In this document: positions 6,805 to 15,126 of the stretch, piece after piece
Layout: each line of letters starts with the position of its first letter
Position numbering within the stretch: position 1 is the stretch's first letter
Origin: CSBr16-58 sp051859825
GTDB lineage: Bacteria > Bacteroidota > Bacteroidia > Flavobacteriales > Schleiferiaceae
NCBI GenBank assembly: GCA_051859825.1
Contig: JBHYFA010000002.1
Location: 16,379-80,378 of the forward strand
Reading direction: 5' to 3'
DNA: 64,000 bases
The notes under the pieces: generated by a model
Seen by the model: the letters and a program-made list of their open reading frames with translations, nothing else
What the model was told of the DNA's origin: nothing
Database searches by the model: none
Translations under genes and position numbers: made by a program

Positions 6805-9294
6805 ATGAATCACTTCCTCACTAAGTCAAAATCATTAATCGGGCGGCGGAAATACGTTTTTCTGCTGCTCGTTTTTTTTTCTTGTATTTCTACCGAGATT
6901 TTTGCTCAAACGCTAGAGGGGTACGTGCTTTCAAATACCGGTGATACGCTTTACTTCGCCTCCGTTTTTATCGAAGAAAAGGGAAAAGGTGTTTCGGCAA
7001 ACGCACAGGGACGCTATCAATTGAATTTAGAAAAGGGCGAACATCGGATTCGGGTTCAATATATTGGTTATCAAAGTTATTCGGAAAGCGTGCGCATTGA
7101 TTCGGGACAAACGTTGCGAAAAGATTTTATCCTACGTCAAGAAGCGGACTCCTTGAGAGAGGTGGAGGTTTTTTTAGGGAAAGAAGATCCCGCCATGGAC
7201 ATCATGCGCAAGGCCATTGCCAAAAGACGCTATCACCGAAGCCTGTACGCTTCCTATTCCGCCGAAGTCTATGTGAAAGGAACGGGTGTTTTGCTTAAGG
7301 CTCCGGCAATTATTCGCAAGCAATTGGAGCGTGATGGACTCTCCATGAATCGCGCTTTTACGGTAGAGTCACGAAGCATTGTGAATTTTCGCCAGCCGGA
7401 TTCCCTTTCAGAAAAAGTCATTGCCATTCGCACGGTCGGCGACGATCGGGGAATAACTCCGGGGAGGTTTATCAACGCTTCTTTTTACGACGACAATATT
7501 TCGGGGGTGGTGTCGCCCCTTTCGGATAGAGCAATGAGTGTGTATCGCTTCGCCTATCGCGGAACATTTGAGGATGAGGGGCGAACGATTTACCGCATTG
7601 GCATTATCCCCCGCCGGCCGGGAGAGGATACTTTTACCGGGACACTGTATCTCGTGGAAGATACCTACGCGATTTATAGTACCGACGTCACCACTTTTTT
7701 CAACGGAATAGAGGTGAATTTGAAGCAGGTATATCGACCCGTGAAAGGGCCTTGCTGGTTGCCTATTCAACACCGAGTGCGTTTTAACGGGAAGATTTTC
7801 GGGGTGGCTTTCGAGGCAAATTATCTGGCCAATGTAGATCGCTACGAGGTTCAGTTAGACTCTGCGGTACTCGCTCTCAATATTCGTTTAGACGCCCAGC
7901 TTCCCACGGATACGGTTGATAGTCCGAAAAAGGTGCGCAGGCAATTGAAAAAACAAACCCGCACGGAACATCAGGAACCCGAGGTGATTATCAAACGCGA
8001 ATTTTTGATTGACACCTTGGCCTTTGATCATGATTTGAATTTTTGGGAAGAAAATCGTCCGGTACCGCTTACCGATTTGGAAGTGGAGGGCTACGCCATT
8101 GCCGATAGTTTGGCTCTGATTGAAAAGGAAAAAGAAGATAGTACCTCTTCAGCCTTTACTTGGCCGGAAATATTTTTTGGCGGAAGGTATAAACTCAGCG
8201 AGAAAGCCAGTTTTCGCTGGCATAGTCCCTTGGCTTTAGTGGAGTACAACAGCATCGAAGGGGTGGTTTTTCAAGCGCGAACTAGTCTTGGCTATCGCCC
8301 TGACTCACTTGAGCCATTGCGGTATTCATTTACTTGGAATCACCGTTATGGTTTGTCGTCCGACAGGTATTTTTGGTATATGCGCGCCGACCGTAGGCTT
8401 AGCACAAGCAGTTCATTTTCCACTTGGGCGTTGGAGGGCGGACATACTGTAAAGCAGTTTAATCGCGAGAATCCCATTCATCCCATTGCCAATTCCCTGC
8501 ACACTTGGATTGCCAGTCAGAACTTAATTAAGCTCTTTCGGCAAAAGTACGTGCGTGTAGAGTGGGAGGGGAGTGCCACCCGTAAGTGGGATGTTAGCGT
8601 ATATGTTGAAGCAGCAGAGCGAGCGGGAATGCCCAACGCATTTGAGCACCGGCGTTTTACCAGCAATTTGGACGACAGAGTTATCCAAACCCAAGTGCTT
8701 CACGGTGGAGGTAGTTTTTTGTGGCGACCGGGCTTAAAGTATCGGGAGTATAATCAGGTGAGGCGCCCCATCATGTATAATGCTCCACGGTGGGAATTGA
8801 ATTGGCGTTCCGGTGTGTACAGTGACGGGGAAGCGTTTTTGCATACCGAAATCAGGCACGGACATTTTGTCAATGTGTTTTGGAACGACGAGCTGAATTG
8901 GAACTTCACCGCCGGAAGAATGTTTGGTAATCCCGATTTCCCGGATTGGCATCACTTCCTTGGTAACCGCAGTATTTTCTCGCCTTCCGAGCAGCAGTTT
9001 TTCCTGCTTCCCTACTACGATTTCAGCACCACGGGCAATTATTTCACCGCGATGTTTGATTACGAATTTTCAAAGTTATTCATTACCCGCTCGCCTTACG
9101 CCGTAATGATGCTGGGGCTCACGGAGCATCTTGGAGCTAAAACTCTCATTATGGAAGGCAATAGACCCTACTACGAAATTGGGTACTCACTCAAAGGCAT
9201 TCTGCGCACGTTGCGTTTAGACGTTGCGTATTCCAACTTGGGCTACAGATGGGGCGTGATGTTGGGTTTGGGAGGGATTATTTCGTTTGAGTAG
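6805..9294 (+). CDS. DUF5686/carboxypeptidase-like regulatory domain outer-membrane protein
   Basis: An 829-residue protein. The signal peptide (about 1-35, ending IFAQ) is followed by a CarboxypepD_reg-like beta-sandwich (about 36-120; LEGYVLSNTGDTLYFASVFIEEKGKG and VQYIGYQSY). A long DUF5686 region with many alternating aromatic strands follows, ending in a C-terminal beta-strand with phenylalanine (GGIISFE). These proteins are typical of the Bacteroidota outer membrane and resemble TonB-dependent receptors without a recognisable plug. The substrate is unknown. Length and domain order fit the family. Confidence 0.88.
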   Translation: MNHFLTKSKSLIGRRKYVFLLLVFFSCISTEIFAQTLEGYVLSNTGDTLYFASVFIEEKGKGVSANAQGRYQLNLEKGEHRIRVQYIGYQSYSESVRIDSGQTLRKDFILRQEADSLREVEVFLGKEDPAMDIMRKAIAKRRYHRSLYASYSAEVYVKGTGVLLKAPAIIRKQLERDGLSMNRAFTVESRSIVNFRQPDSLSEKVIAIRTVGDDRGITPGRFINASFYDDNISGVVSPLSDRAMSVYRFAYRGTFEDEGRTIYRIGIIPRRPGEDTFTGTLYLVEDTYAIYSTDVTTFFNGIEVNLKQVYRPVKGPCWLPIQHRVRFNGKIFGVAFEANYLANVDRYEVQLDSAVLALNIRLDAQLPTDTVDSPKKVRRQLKKQTRTEHQEPEVIIKREFLIDTLAFDHDLNFWEENRPVPLTDLEVEGYAIADSLALIEKEKEDSTSSAFTWPEIFFGGRYKLSEKASFRWHSPLALVEYNSIEGVVFQARTSLGYRPDSLEPLRYSFTWNHRYGLSSDRYFWYMRADRRLSTSSSFSTWALEGGHTVKQFNRENPIHPIANSLHTWIASQNLIKLFRQKYVRVEWEGSATRKWDVSVYVEAAERAGMPNAFEHRRFTSNLDDRVIQTQVLHGGGSFLWRPGLKYREYNQVRRPIMYNAPRWELNWRSGVYSDGEAFLHTEIRHGHFVNVFWNDELNWNFTAGRMFGNPDFPDWHHFLGNRSIFSPSEQQFFLLPYYDFSTTGNYFTAMFDYEFSKLFITRSPYAVMMLGLTEHLGAKTLIMEGNRPYYEIGYSLKGILRTLRLDVAYSNLGYRWGVMLGLGGIISFE

Positions 9295-9350
9295 GCATGT
9301 ACATTCCGATTTTATTTTTTGCGAATTTCATGCTTAAGATGCAGTTAAGA

Positions 9351-9389
9351 GTTGAAAAAAATGGGGCTGAATTATCTGCACAGCTCGTA
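9351..9389. repeat. 39-bp direct repeat, copy 1 (flanks HigBA)
   Basis: This 39-bp stretch matches 10172-10210 at 36 of 39 positions, with a perfect 24-bp core at 9366-9389. It includes the last six codons and stop of higA. The pair encloses the whole toxin-antitoxin module. Confidence 0.9.
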
Positions 9390-9740
9390 ATCAGCAACCA
9401 GTACAGAAGCGGAGATTTGCAGGTGTTTTTCTAGGGTGCGAATCATTTCTACGGTGAGGCGCTTTTTGCGATTGAGGATTTCGGACACCCGACTTTTACC
9501 TCCAATGAGTCCTACCAAATCTTGCTGACGCATATTTAGCTCTTGCATTCGAATCTTTATCGCTTCAATTGGATCCGGGGCTTCAATAGGATAATGTTCG
9601 TTTTCGTAGTTTTCAATTATTAGTGAAAGTATTTCCGCCTCATCACCTTCCGGCGAATTTTCCGGTGCATCAAAAATTTCTTCCAAACGCACGAGAGCAT
9701 TCTGGTAATCTTCTTGGGTTTTAATAGGTTTTAAGCGCAT
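9372..9740 (-). CDS. higA: HigA-type antitoxin with HTH domain
   Basis: A 122-residue antitoxin of the higBA type. The N-terminal half is acidic and helical (PIKTQEDYQNALVRLEEIF), as in HigA proteins that wrap the toxin. The C-terminal half is an Xre-like HTH (MRQQDLVGLIGGKSRVSEILNRKKRLT) that would bind the operator. It starts one base after the toxin stop, in the toxin-first order normal for higBA. Its last codons and stop fall inside a 39-bp direct repeat, so the C-terminus may have been shaped by recombination. Confidence 0.9.
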   Translation of the reverse strand: MRLKPIKTQEDYQNALVRLEEIFDAPENSPEGDEAEILSLIIENYENEHYPIEAPDPIEAIKIRMQELNMRQQDLVGLIGGKSRVSEILNRKKRLTVEMIRTLEKHLQISASVLVADYELCR

Positions 9741-9741
9741 G

Positions 9742-10038
9742 TTATATGGTGTTAGCGTTTATCTTATCGTACTCTTCGTGTGTTCCTATGAATCGAATAA
9801 ATGCCCATTGTTTTTGATAATTAAATTTTACCACAAGACGATAAGCATTCCCTTTTATGTTAAAAACAACTCTGCTGTCTTTAAGGATGCTAGCTCCTGC
9901 ATAAGTTTTTTTGATATCAGAAGGTGATGACCAATTGGATCTTTTCGCCATATAATACCAAGTCTTTAAATGCTGCTCTGAATCTGCGTGAATTTCCCAG
10001 AACAGCCTTAACGTACTTTTGGCTATTATTCGTTTCAT
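9742..10038 (-). CDS. higB: HigB-type mRNA interferase toxin
   Basis: A 98-residue RelE/HigB-like toxin that would cleave mRNA on the ribosome. Family features are the N-terminal MKRIIAKSTLRLFWE, the central WSSPSDIKKTYAGASIL and the C-terminal NAYRLVVKFNYQKQWAFIRFIGTHEEYDKI, which is close to the HigB consensus. Its gene precedes the antitoxin with a 1-bp gap. A -7-like box lies 16 bp upstream of the start. The module lies between two 39-bp direct repeats. Confidence 0.92.
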   Translation of the reverse strand: MKRIIAKSTLRLFWEIHADSEQHLKTWYYMAKRSNWSSPSDIKKTYAGASILKDSRVVFNIKGNAYRLVVKFNYQKQWAFIRFIGTHEEYDKINANTI

Positions 10039-10054
10039 CTACACATAACATTTG

Positions 10055-10062
10055 CAAAGATA
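10055..10062 (-). promoter_or_regulatory. -7 promoter box of higBA (TATCTTTG)
   Basis: The minus strand reads TATCTTTG, a full match to TAnnTTTG, 16 bp before the higB ATG. No good -33 box was found; TTCG at 10084-10081 is the nearest, at 18-bp spacing. Confidence 0.55.
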
Positions 10063-10151
10063 AACAAAGTTCTCTAAAATCGAACTATTTTATTGATTAT
10101 TAGTCATGCAAATATATAAGATTTTTATTACAAATATTGTTAAATTATTTT

Positions 10152-10427
10152 ATGCTTGTTGGTATACGTAAGTTGAAAGAAATTGAGCTGAATTATCTGC
10201 ACAGCTCGTATGATAAGCGGAGTTGGTCTTTAGATTCCATTACCTACTATGGCGAGCTAAAACAAGCCTTGCCTGCTTTAGAAGTTGATGTAAAAGAAAT
10301 AGATAATAGACGAAGAGTCATCGGACTACCGCCAATTTATTTATACGTCGATTATTGGGAAGACCATAAAGCTGGTTTTGAGTGGTATCGGGAAGCGTTT
10401 TTAAAAGGCGTTACCTCGTCTTTATAA
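10152..10427 (+). CDS. Small hypothetical protein, possibly a gene remnant
   Basis: A 91-residue open frame from ATG 10152 (a TTG at 10137 is also possible). The C-terminal part (IYLYVDYWEDHKAGFEWYREAFLKGV) is rich in Trp and Tyr and looks like real protein. I recognise no family. Codons 8-20 fall in the second 39-bp direct repeat, so the N-terminus may be recombinant or the gene a truncated remnant. Its end overlaps the convergent PIN gene by 17 bp. Confidence 0.45.
   Translation: MLVGIRKLKEIELNYLHSSYDKRSWSLDSITYYGELKQALPALEVDVKEIDNRRRVIGLPPIYLYVDYWEDHKAGFEWYREAFLKGVTSSL
10172..10210. repeat. 39-bp direct repeat, copy 2 (flanks HigBA)
   Basis: Partner of 9351-9389 (36/39 identical, 24 bp perfect at 10187-10210). 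Read on the minus strand it ends in the same codons as higA, YELCR-stop. The flanking CAACTCCGCTT also resembles the higA 3' end, so this may be a decayed second higA end. Confidence 0.88.
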
Positions 10428-10833
10428 CATCACCCGGCAAAATAGCTTGTAAAGGTGATTTTTTATAGCCCTTTACATTTCGCGTTACAATTGCATGAAT
10501 AGAACCATGGGAATAAGCCGCCATACTTTGCATGGCGTCCTCTTTATCGACCATAGGTGAAAACAGCGCTTCTTTGATGTTGGATTTAGTTGCAGGAATC
10601 ACTTCAAGGAAATTCAGTAAAGCCAAACTTTTTAGAACGGCTTGTTCCGTCCCAGCTACTTTTTTTAAAAAATAGAAAACATTGGCGAAAATGATGGGGG
10701 TAACGTAGCCGTTAACCTCACCTCGTTCACATAAGGAAAGTAGTTTGGCTGCGTTTTCGCTAAATTCAGGTCTATCTAAAAGCAGGTCTAAAATGACATC
10801 TGTATCAATCAAGATATCTATTTTTTTTCCCAT
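10411..10833 (-). CDS. PIN-domain toxin (VapC-like ribonuclease)
   Basis: A 140-residue PIN-domain protein. The first acidic motif is ILIDTDVILDLLL (Asp10, Asp12, Asp16), and further acidic residues are in DKEDAMQSMAAY, followed by IVTRNVKGYKKS, where PIN proteins have their fourth motif. PIN nucleases cut RNA with a metal cluster of acidic residues. The middle motif FANVFYF lacks an obvious acidic residue, which I recall as usual for this subgroup. The gene overlaps its upstream partner, a DUF6364 protein, by 16 bp, giving a compact toxin-antitoxin operon. Confidence 0.88.
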   Translation of the reverse strand: MGKKIDILIDTDVILDLLLDRPEFSENAAKLLSLCERGEVNGYVTPIIFANVFYFLKKVAGTEQAVLKSLALLNFLEVIPATKSNIKEALFSPMVDKEDAMQSMAAYSHGSIHAIVTRNVKGYKKSPLQAILPGDVIKTR

Positions 10834-11090
10834 TTTTCTGTTCGGTATTCTTCAATAATGGATTTGTAATCCCCATCAAAATCTTTAGGTAACTTTATGC
10901 TGCCTCTGAGCGCGGTAATGGTTTGACTAATGTCTTCATCTTCTTTGTTGGGTTTGCCCTCAGTTTTAATCACCAAAGATTTTAAATATCCTTCTACCAA
11001 TGCGCTCAAGCTCATGCCTCTTCTGGCTGCGGCTTCTTTAGCTTTGGCGATGAGCTGCTCGTTTATACTTAATGTGAGTTTGGCGTTCAT
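10818..11090 (-). CDS. DUF6364 family antitoxin-like protein
   Basis: A 90-residue protein with an N-terminal ribbon-helix-helix-like segment (AKLTLSINEQLIAKAKEAAARRGMSLSALVEGYLKSL), the hallmark of DUF6364, followed by an acidic tail that would contact the PIN toxin. It starts 12 bp from the left end of hairpin element copy 1, so everything upstream of its ribosome-binding region is the element. Transcription must start in the element or read through it. Confidence 0.85.
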   Translation of the reverse strand: MNAKLTLSINEQLIAKAKEAAARRGMSLSALVEGYLKSLVIKTEGKPNKEDEDISQTITALRGSIKLPKDFDGDYKSIIEEYRTEKWEKK

Positions 11091-11102
11091 ATCTCATTAG
11101 TT

Positions 11103-11247
11103 AGAGTCTGTCCATAAAGTCAAGAGTCTGATTCAGAAAGTTCAGTAGCAAGGCGCACGCAGGATTGAAAAACAAGGAGTTGACTAAAGTCAATGACTGT
11201 TTTCAATCCAAGTGCAACGCCGCTAATGGACTTTATGGACAGACTCT
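11103..11247 (+). mobile_element. Hairpin MITE-like element, copy 1 (subtype A)
   Basis: A 145-bp non-coding element with perfect 18-bp terminal inverted repeats (AGAGTCTGTCCATAAAGT / ACTTTATGGACAGACTCT). It is flanked by the 4-bp duplication AGTT (11099-11102 and 11248-11251). Inside, GGATTGAAAA pairs with TTTTCAATCC and TTGAC pairs with GTCAA across a TAAA loop. The left end carries a second degenerate copy of its terminus (AGAGTCTGATTCAGAAAGTT). No open frame is present, so movement would need a transposase in trans. Confidence 0.85.
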
Positions 11248-11284
11248 AGTTATACGTGCAAATATACAAAAAAAATTACGTATG

Positions 11285-11309
11285 CCATCGGACTTTCTAG
11301 ACAGACATT
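11285..11309 (+). repeat. Right-end fragment of the hairpin element
   Basis: ATCGGACTTTCTAGACAGAC, followed by ATT, matches the right terminus of the family. It lies 37 bp past copy 1 without a left partner. It is probably a decayed copy. Confidence 0.65.
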
Positions 11310-11319
11310 AATTATTAGC

Positions 11320-12597
11320 TTACTCGTAGATAACCTTTAGCTTTCTATGAACATTTATCCCTACATAAAAATTCACCCCAAAGGTAAATATGCTTCCACG
11401 CCCCACTTCTTCTATTGAGTACAAGTGGTGTCGAAAATAATACTCCATACCAATACTTTCTGCTGTTTTGGTTCTTATGCCATACTCTTTTTTATATGAT
11501 AATACATGCTGGAAACGGAGGCCCCAGCCCCAATCGTTTACATCATAAAATTTAGTTTTTACCTCACTATCTTCAAATTCTTCTCTAAAGGAAATCCCCA
11601 TTCTAGAAATTTCTGGTAAAAAACGCCATCGATCATTTATTGTAAAGGCATAAGCTAAGGATACATGGCCCATTACTGCCAAATTTCTTCTGTAGTCTCT
11701 TAAAACAACATCGCCCATTTGTATGTCATTTTGTTTGTCGAAAGATATACCGTAAAACGCTCCGTGAAGCTGCCAACGGTTTACATATAAATCTAAACTT
11801 ATAAGGGGGCGAATAGCCTTAAAGGAGGGAGGTGACTCTAAACTACCTGTCATTGCGTTTGAAATGGCTCCCAGTCCAATCGAAAACCCATAAAAATGCT
11901 TAGAAAAAGTTCTGGTTACACCACTTGGCCTAAATTGTATAGCGCTGCGTACACTGTCGCGAAAGCTTTTTAGACTATTGAAACTTATTAATCTGTTTTG
12001 GTTAGATTCAATTAACTTCTGATTGTATAAATCTAAAGTCCTTTCGCACGATTCTAAGATTTCTTCTATCGCAATTATCCAAGGTGGCTCATCATCAGGG
12101 ATAGGGGCGCCAAAAGTAGGTGGCATGCCTAACGATAGTTGTAATCCCCCAACGAGTAATGCAGCAACTGTATTAGCTGCTTCTGTATTCCCGCCAAATT
12201 CTTTTTGTAGTTCTAGGAACAACTCGAGCATTTGTCTGCGATGAAGTTCAAGAATATCTAGGATGTTTCGCCCAATTTCTTCTGTTCGATCTCTGTAATT
12301 ATAATTTATATGAGACTTAACCGTATCAACTCCGATAGCCAAGTAGCGAAAAAACGCACTTGAGTCGGTTTCATTAATAGCATTGAAGTCAAAATTCCAT
12401 CCAATTATTACCTTAAACGGAGACATTTCACTTGAGGTGCCAAGGGGAAATAAACTAGGTCTATAATCATCAGCTCCCCAAACCGCGGTTATGTTTCTGT
12501 TTTGAAAGAAAATTTGCGCCTGCTGTTTTAATGGGCTCAGCATGCAGCCTAAATAAATACAAATAGTGATAATTAATGTGTTACGTTCACTTTGCAT
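11320..12597 (-). CDS. Secreted/outer-membrane protein of unknown function
   Basis: A 425-residue protein with an N-terminal hydrophobic export signal (about residues 8-28, ending QQAQ). The middle (about 110-215) is predicted helical and contains a Gly/Leu-rich stretch (NTVAALLVGGLQLSLG). The C-terminal half has alternating polar and aromatic strands ending IFTFGVNFYVGINVHRKLKVIYE, as in outer-membrane beta-barrels. I do not recognise the family. It lies in the accessory stretch with no operon partner; base composition is more AT-rich than the flanking core genes. Confidence 0.7.
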   Translation of the reverse strand: MQSERNTLIITICIYLGCMLSPLKQQAQIFFQNRNITAVWGADDYRPSLFPLGTSSEMSPFKVIIGWNFDFNAINETDSSAFFRYLAIGVDTVKSHINYNYRDRTEEIGRNILDILELHRRQMLELFLELQKEFGGNTEAANTVAALLVGGLQLSLGMPPTFGAPIPDDEPPWIIAIEEILESCERTLDLYNQKLIESNQNRLISFNSLKSFRDSVRSAIQFRPSGVTRTFSKHFYGFSIGLGAISNAMTGSLESPPSFKAIRPLISLDLYVNRWQLHGAFYGISFDKQNDIQMGDVVLRDYRRNLAVMGHVSLAYAFTINDRWRFLPEISRMGISFREEFEDSEVKTKFYDVNDWGWGLRFQHVLSYKKEYGIRTKTAESIGMEYYFRHHLYSIEEVGRGSIFTFGVNFYVGINVHRKLKVIYE

Positions 12598-12730
12598 GTC
12601 TTAGTTTTTAGCAAAAAATGTTTTCAATAAATAGTCGTATTTAATACGTTTTCAATGGACTGTCAATGTCTGTCTATTGAGGTTAAAAATACAACATATT
12701 TAATGTCTGCACGAAAACTACCAAATTTTT

Positions 12731-12854
12731 AGTCTTTAGCAAAAAAGGCCAAAGACGAGGCTTTCGAAGTTTTTGAATCCAAGGCGCTTACATTAGTAAG
12801 TAACTGATTCAAAAACGAGAGTAACGAAGTATTTGGCCTTTTCTTGCAAAGACT
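12731..12854 (+). mobile_element. Related hairpin element with different termini (second family)
   Basis: A 124-bp element with imperfect inverted ends (AGTCTTTAGCAAAAAAGGCC / GGCCTTTTCTTGCAAAGACT). The core matches the AGAGTCTGTC family in order and spacing: ACGAGGCTTTCGAA, a long stem TTTTTGAATC/GATTCAAAAA, an inner stem CTTAC-ATTA-GTAAG, then GAGAGTAACGAAG. Flanks are TTTT and ATTT, so a target duplication is imperfect at best. It ends 80 bp before the DUF6624 gene start. Confidence 0.7.
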
Positions 12855-12934
12855 ATTTAGGTATATTTACCAATCATAACAATAATAATTACCTAGCATC
12901 TTCCGTTTTTAGTTCAGTAATACATCCTCTTAGC

Positions 12935-13780
12935 ATGAACAAAACACGTATTATTCAGACTGCGATTTTTTCTTTTGCCTTTGTTTGGCAAGCATCCTTT
13001 GCGCAAAGTAGTATTGACTACCACCAATTTCGCAATACGCTAAATGAGCGTTCGCTGGAAGACAATCGTGAAATGCTTGCCAAATGGATTGATGAAACGC
13101 CTTCACCGGATAGTCTGCAAAGAATCTTTATCGACACAAAATTATCCGACCTTCGCAATGAACCTGATTTTTGGAATCCAATCAGTATGCGAATTCAAAA
13201 TCAGTATTATGCTGCCATTCCCGAAGTTGAGAATAAGCTCCGTTCTTTTATGATTTGGCAATGGGGTGCTGAAGATTTGAAGTTTCGTTCTTTACACAAA
13301 TATTATGATGTGGATGTGCCTGATTTCGGGACTCCGGAGTTTAAAGTTTATCAAAAAACCTATCGCAAAGAAAATGAGCGGCGTGCGGAAATGGTTTTGG
13401 CCTTAATGAAAGAATATGATACTTGGCTAACGACAGATTTTGTGGGTAAATATGCAGAGTATGCCGGCTTTTTCATTATTCAACATGCAGAACATCGCGC
13501 TCGAAAAAAAGCACTTCCTTACTTGAAGGAAGCAGTTGATAAAGGAGCAACTTCTCCTAAATTCTACGCTTTGATGTATGATCGATATCTACTATTACGA
13601 GGCAAACCTCAAGTGTACGGTACGCAGCTTATTAGAACTGATGGTAATTATCGCCTCGATAAAAATGTGGGTATTGCTACGATAAACGAAAACCGTAAAG
13701 AATTAGGATTGAGTACGGTTCAGGAGTATGTGTTGGAGAGTTTCGGCGAAAAAGTTTACGAAATAGTATTTGGTGAGTAA
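12935..13780 (+). CDS. DUF6624 family secreted protein
   Basis: A 281-residue protein. The frame opens at 12833 inside the hairpin element, but ATG 12935 begins a proper signal peptide (MNKTRIIQTAIFSFAFVWQA, cleaved near SFAQ), so it is preferred. The family signature is the C-terminal ALPYLKEAVDKGATSPKFYALMYDRYLLLRGKPQVYGTQ block, in which a conserved tyrosine-glycine-threonine-glutamine follows a helix pair. Function of DUF6624 is unknown. No operon partner. Confidence 0.82.
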   Translation: MNKTRIIQTAIFSFAFVWQASFAQSSIDYHQFRNTLNERSLEDNREMLAKWIDETPSPDSLQRIFIDTKLSDLRNEPDFWNPISMRIQNQYYAAIPEVENKLRSFMIWQWGAEDLKFRSLHKYYDVDVPDFGTPEFKVYQKTYRKENERRAEMVLALMKEYDTWLTTDFVGKYAEYAGFFIIQHAEHRARKKALPYLKEAVDKGATSPKFYALMYDRYLLLRGKPQVYGTQLIRTDGNYRLDKNVGIATINENRKELGLSTVQEYVLESFGEKVYEIVFGE

Positions 13781-13824
13781 ACTTGAGAATACCCAAGCGC
13801 AGTGGTTGATGGCTTTTCTAGTTT

Positions 13825-13844
13825 GACGAAAGCTTAGCTGTTAT
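13825..13844 (-). repeat. Repeat shared with 15547-15566 (attC-like half site)
   Basis: GACGAAAGCTTAGCTGTTAT is identical in the two copies, and similarity extends to about 33 of 40 bp. This copy lies 21 bp past the end of the frameshifted PIN reading frame. It lacks the paired right half seen at 15521-15566. Confidence 0.65.
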
Positions 13845-13865
13845 CGGACGCTCCTTCTTCCTTCG

Positions 13866-14356
13866 TTATAAGTCAAGCACCCCGAATGTTTCATTGTATG
13901 GTGTGTTCAAGTCAATGAACTGAAATTTTGGTGCTGTTTCTTGTTTAAGCAAGTTGTATATTTTTAAACTCTCTCTGTCCGATGAAAGGTAATGTTCAAT
14001 GGATTTTTCACAGTCGGCTTGAGCAAATAGTTTTGTGTCGTTAGGAATGATATTTCTGTTAGCGACATCTATTTTGCCATTTTTTTTGCATTAAACGCAA
14101 TTTTTGCAAACTCTCCTGTTCGTTTTGAATGGTCTAAATTGAACGGAACTATTTGTAAATTTCTTAAAGGAAGTTCGTGGGCATCACCACCGACACAATA
14201 TTCCGCAATGCTAATTGTGGAAATCATCATTGTAATATCTTTTTGTAAAAAGTATCGAAAATAGTGGTCAGCGTTTTTAAACAGTGGGTCTCTGTCGTTA
14301 AGAAAACGAATAAAGAAACTTGTATCAAGTAAAACTGCTTTATGCGTCATATCCAC
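13866..14356 (-). CDS. PIN-domain toxin-like protein split by a frameshift at an A8 run
   Basis: The first frame (14356-14069) encodes 95 residues with PIN motif 1 (AVLLDTSFFIRFL) and the motif-2 glutamate (ISIAEYCVGG), then stops after NAKKMAK. The next frame continues at once with a PIN C-terminus to a stop at 13866: NIIPNDTKLFAQADCEKS, then YLSSDRESLKIYNLL. It holds the third and fourth acidic positions. The switch coincides with eight A residues (minus strand of 14080-14087). One extra A, or -1 slippage on A-AAA-AAA, restores a 163-residue protein. It may be a sequencing error, a decayed gene or true slippage. It overlaps the upstream gene by 17 bp. Confidence 0.72.
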
Positions 14357-15122
14357 CCCTTACTTCATTTAACCATTTGTCTGAGTCAATGTTACCAAGC
14401 CAAGATTTTTTTGCTTTCTCACGAAGTGCTTTTAAATATTGCTCATCATATTTTGGTTGGTAATCAACCAACTCAATAAATTTTAATGTAGATGTGTCAA
14501 TTTCTCCTGTCTCTGAATGTTGTTTGCCTGTCGCTCTGATTCCAAATGTCTTGTAAAGTAAGTTTTGGTCATATTGCTCAAGGAAGCTAATAGGTGTCAG
14601 AATTCTTACTGTACCGATTTCTTCGGTGAAAACGTGAATATTTGCTTTGTCTTTTCCACCCGCATTAGTCACTTTGCCATAAAAATAAAATTCAGCGTCC
14701 GCCCAAATTGCTTCTGTTCTGTAATACCTTGTTGTTTTATCAACTATTACTTCATTAGTATTATCAAGGGATGTCTTGATGTTGAAAACATAATTGCGTT
14801 TTGTGGCAATGTGTTGAATGTTCTCAAATGCTTTTGCTGTCCCTAAGTCAAGAAAGTCAATGTTTTGAACTTGGTTGACTTGTCCGATGATTGCGTTAAA
14901 CCCAATGATATATTGAATAGATGTTTTAAGTATATGTTTTACAGAACCTTCTTCAATTTTGTAGCTGATATTAGGTCTATCTCTTTTGTCACCCGGATAA
15001 AGCAAATTTTCTGCATTTTCGAGAATAGAGATAATCTCCCGAATGTCGTAATTGTCGGGTGACAGGTCAAGATTTCCTTTTGAACCTGCTATTTTAATCT
15101 CTATGAAGCCAATTTTTTCCAC
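14340..15122 (-). CDS. Hypothetical protein partnered with a PIN-domain gene
   Basis: A 260-residue soluble protein, mixed alpha/beta, with no signal peptide. I do not recognise it. It overlaps the downstream PIN gene by 17 bp, so it may be the regulatory or antitoxin partner, though it is far longer than usual antitoxins. The start codon is GTG at 15122, four bases after a -7 box (TACCTTTG), so the transcript would be nearly leaderless. Hairpin element copy 2 begins 20 bp upstream of the start and may supply the -33 box. Confidence 0.7.
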   Translation of the reverse strand: MEKIGFIEIKIAGSKGNLDLSPDNYDIREIISILENAENLLYPGDKRDRPNISYKIEEGSVKHILKTSIQYIIGFNAIIGQVNQVQNIDFLDLGTAKAFENIQHIATKRNYVFNIKTSLDNTNEVIVDKTTRYYRTEAIWADAEFYFYGKVTNAGGKDKANIHVFTEEIGTVRILTPISFLEQYDQNLLYKTFGIRATGKQHSETGEIDTSTLKFIELVDYQPKYDEQYLKALREKAKKSWLGNIDSDKWLNEVRGGYDA

Positions 15123-15126
15123 TTTA

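Noticed and set aside
9399..9415. Longer extension of the HigBA direct repeat (AGAAGCGGAG similarity)
   Set aside because: Needs a gap of about 14 bp and is only ten bases; noted as a hint, not counted in the repeat.
12650..12690. Possible hairpin-element fragment (CAATGTCTGTCTATTGAG)
   Set aside because: Only about ten bases match the right end; it could be chance.
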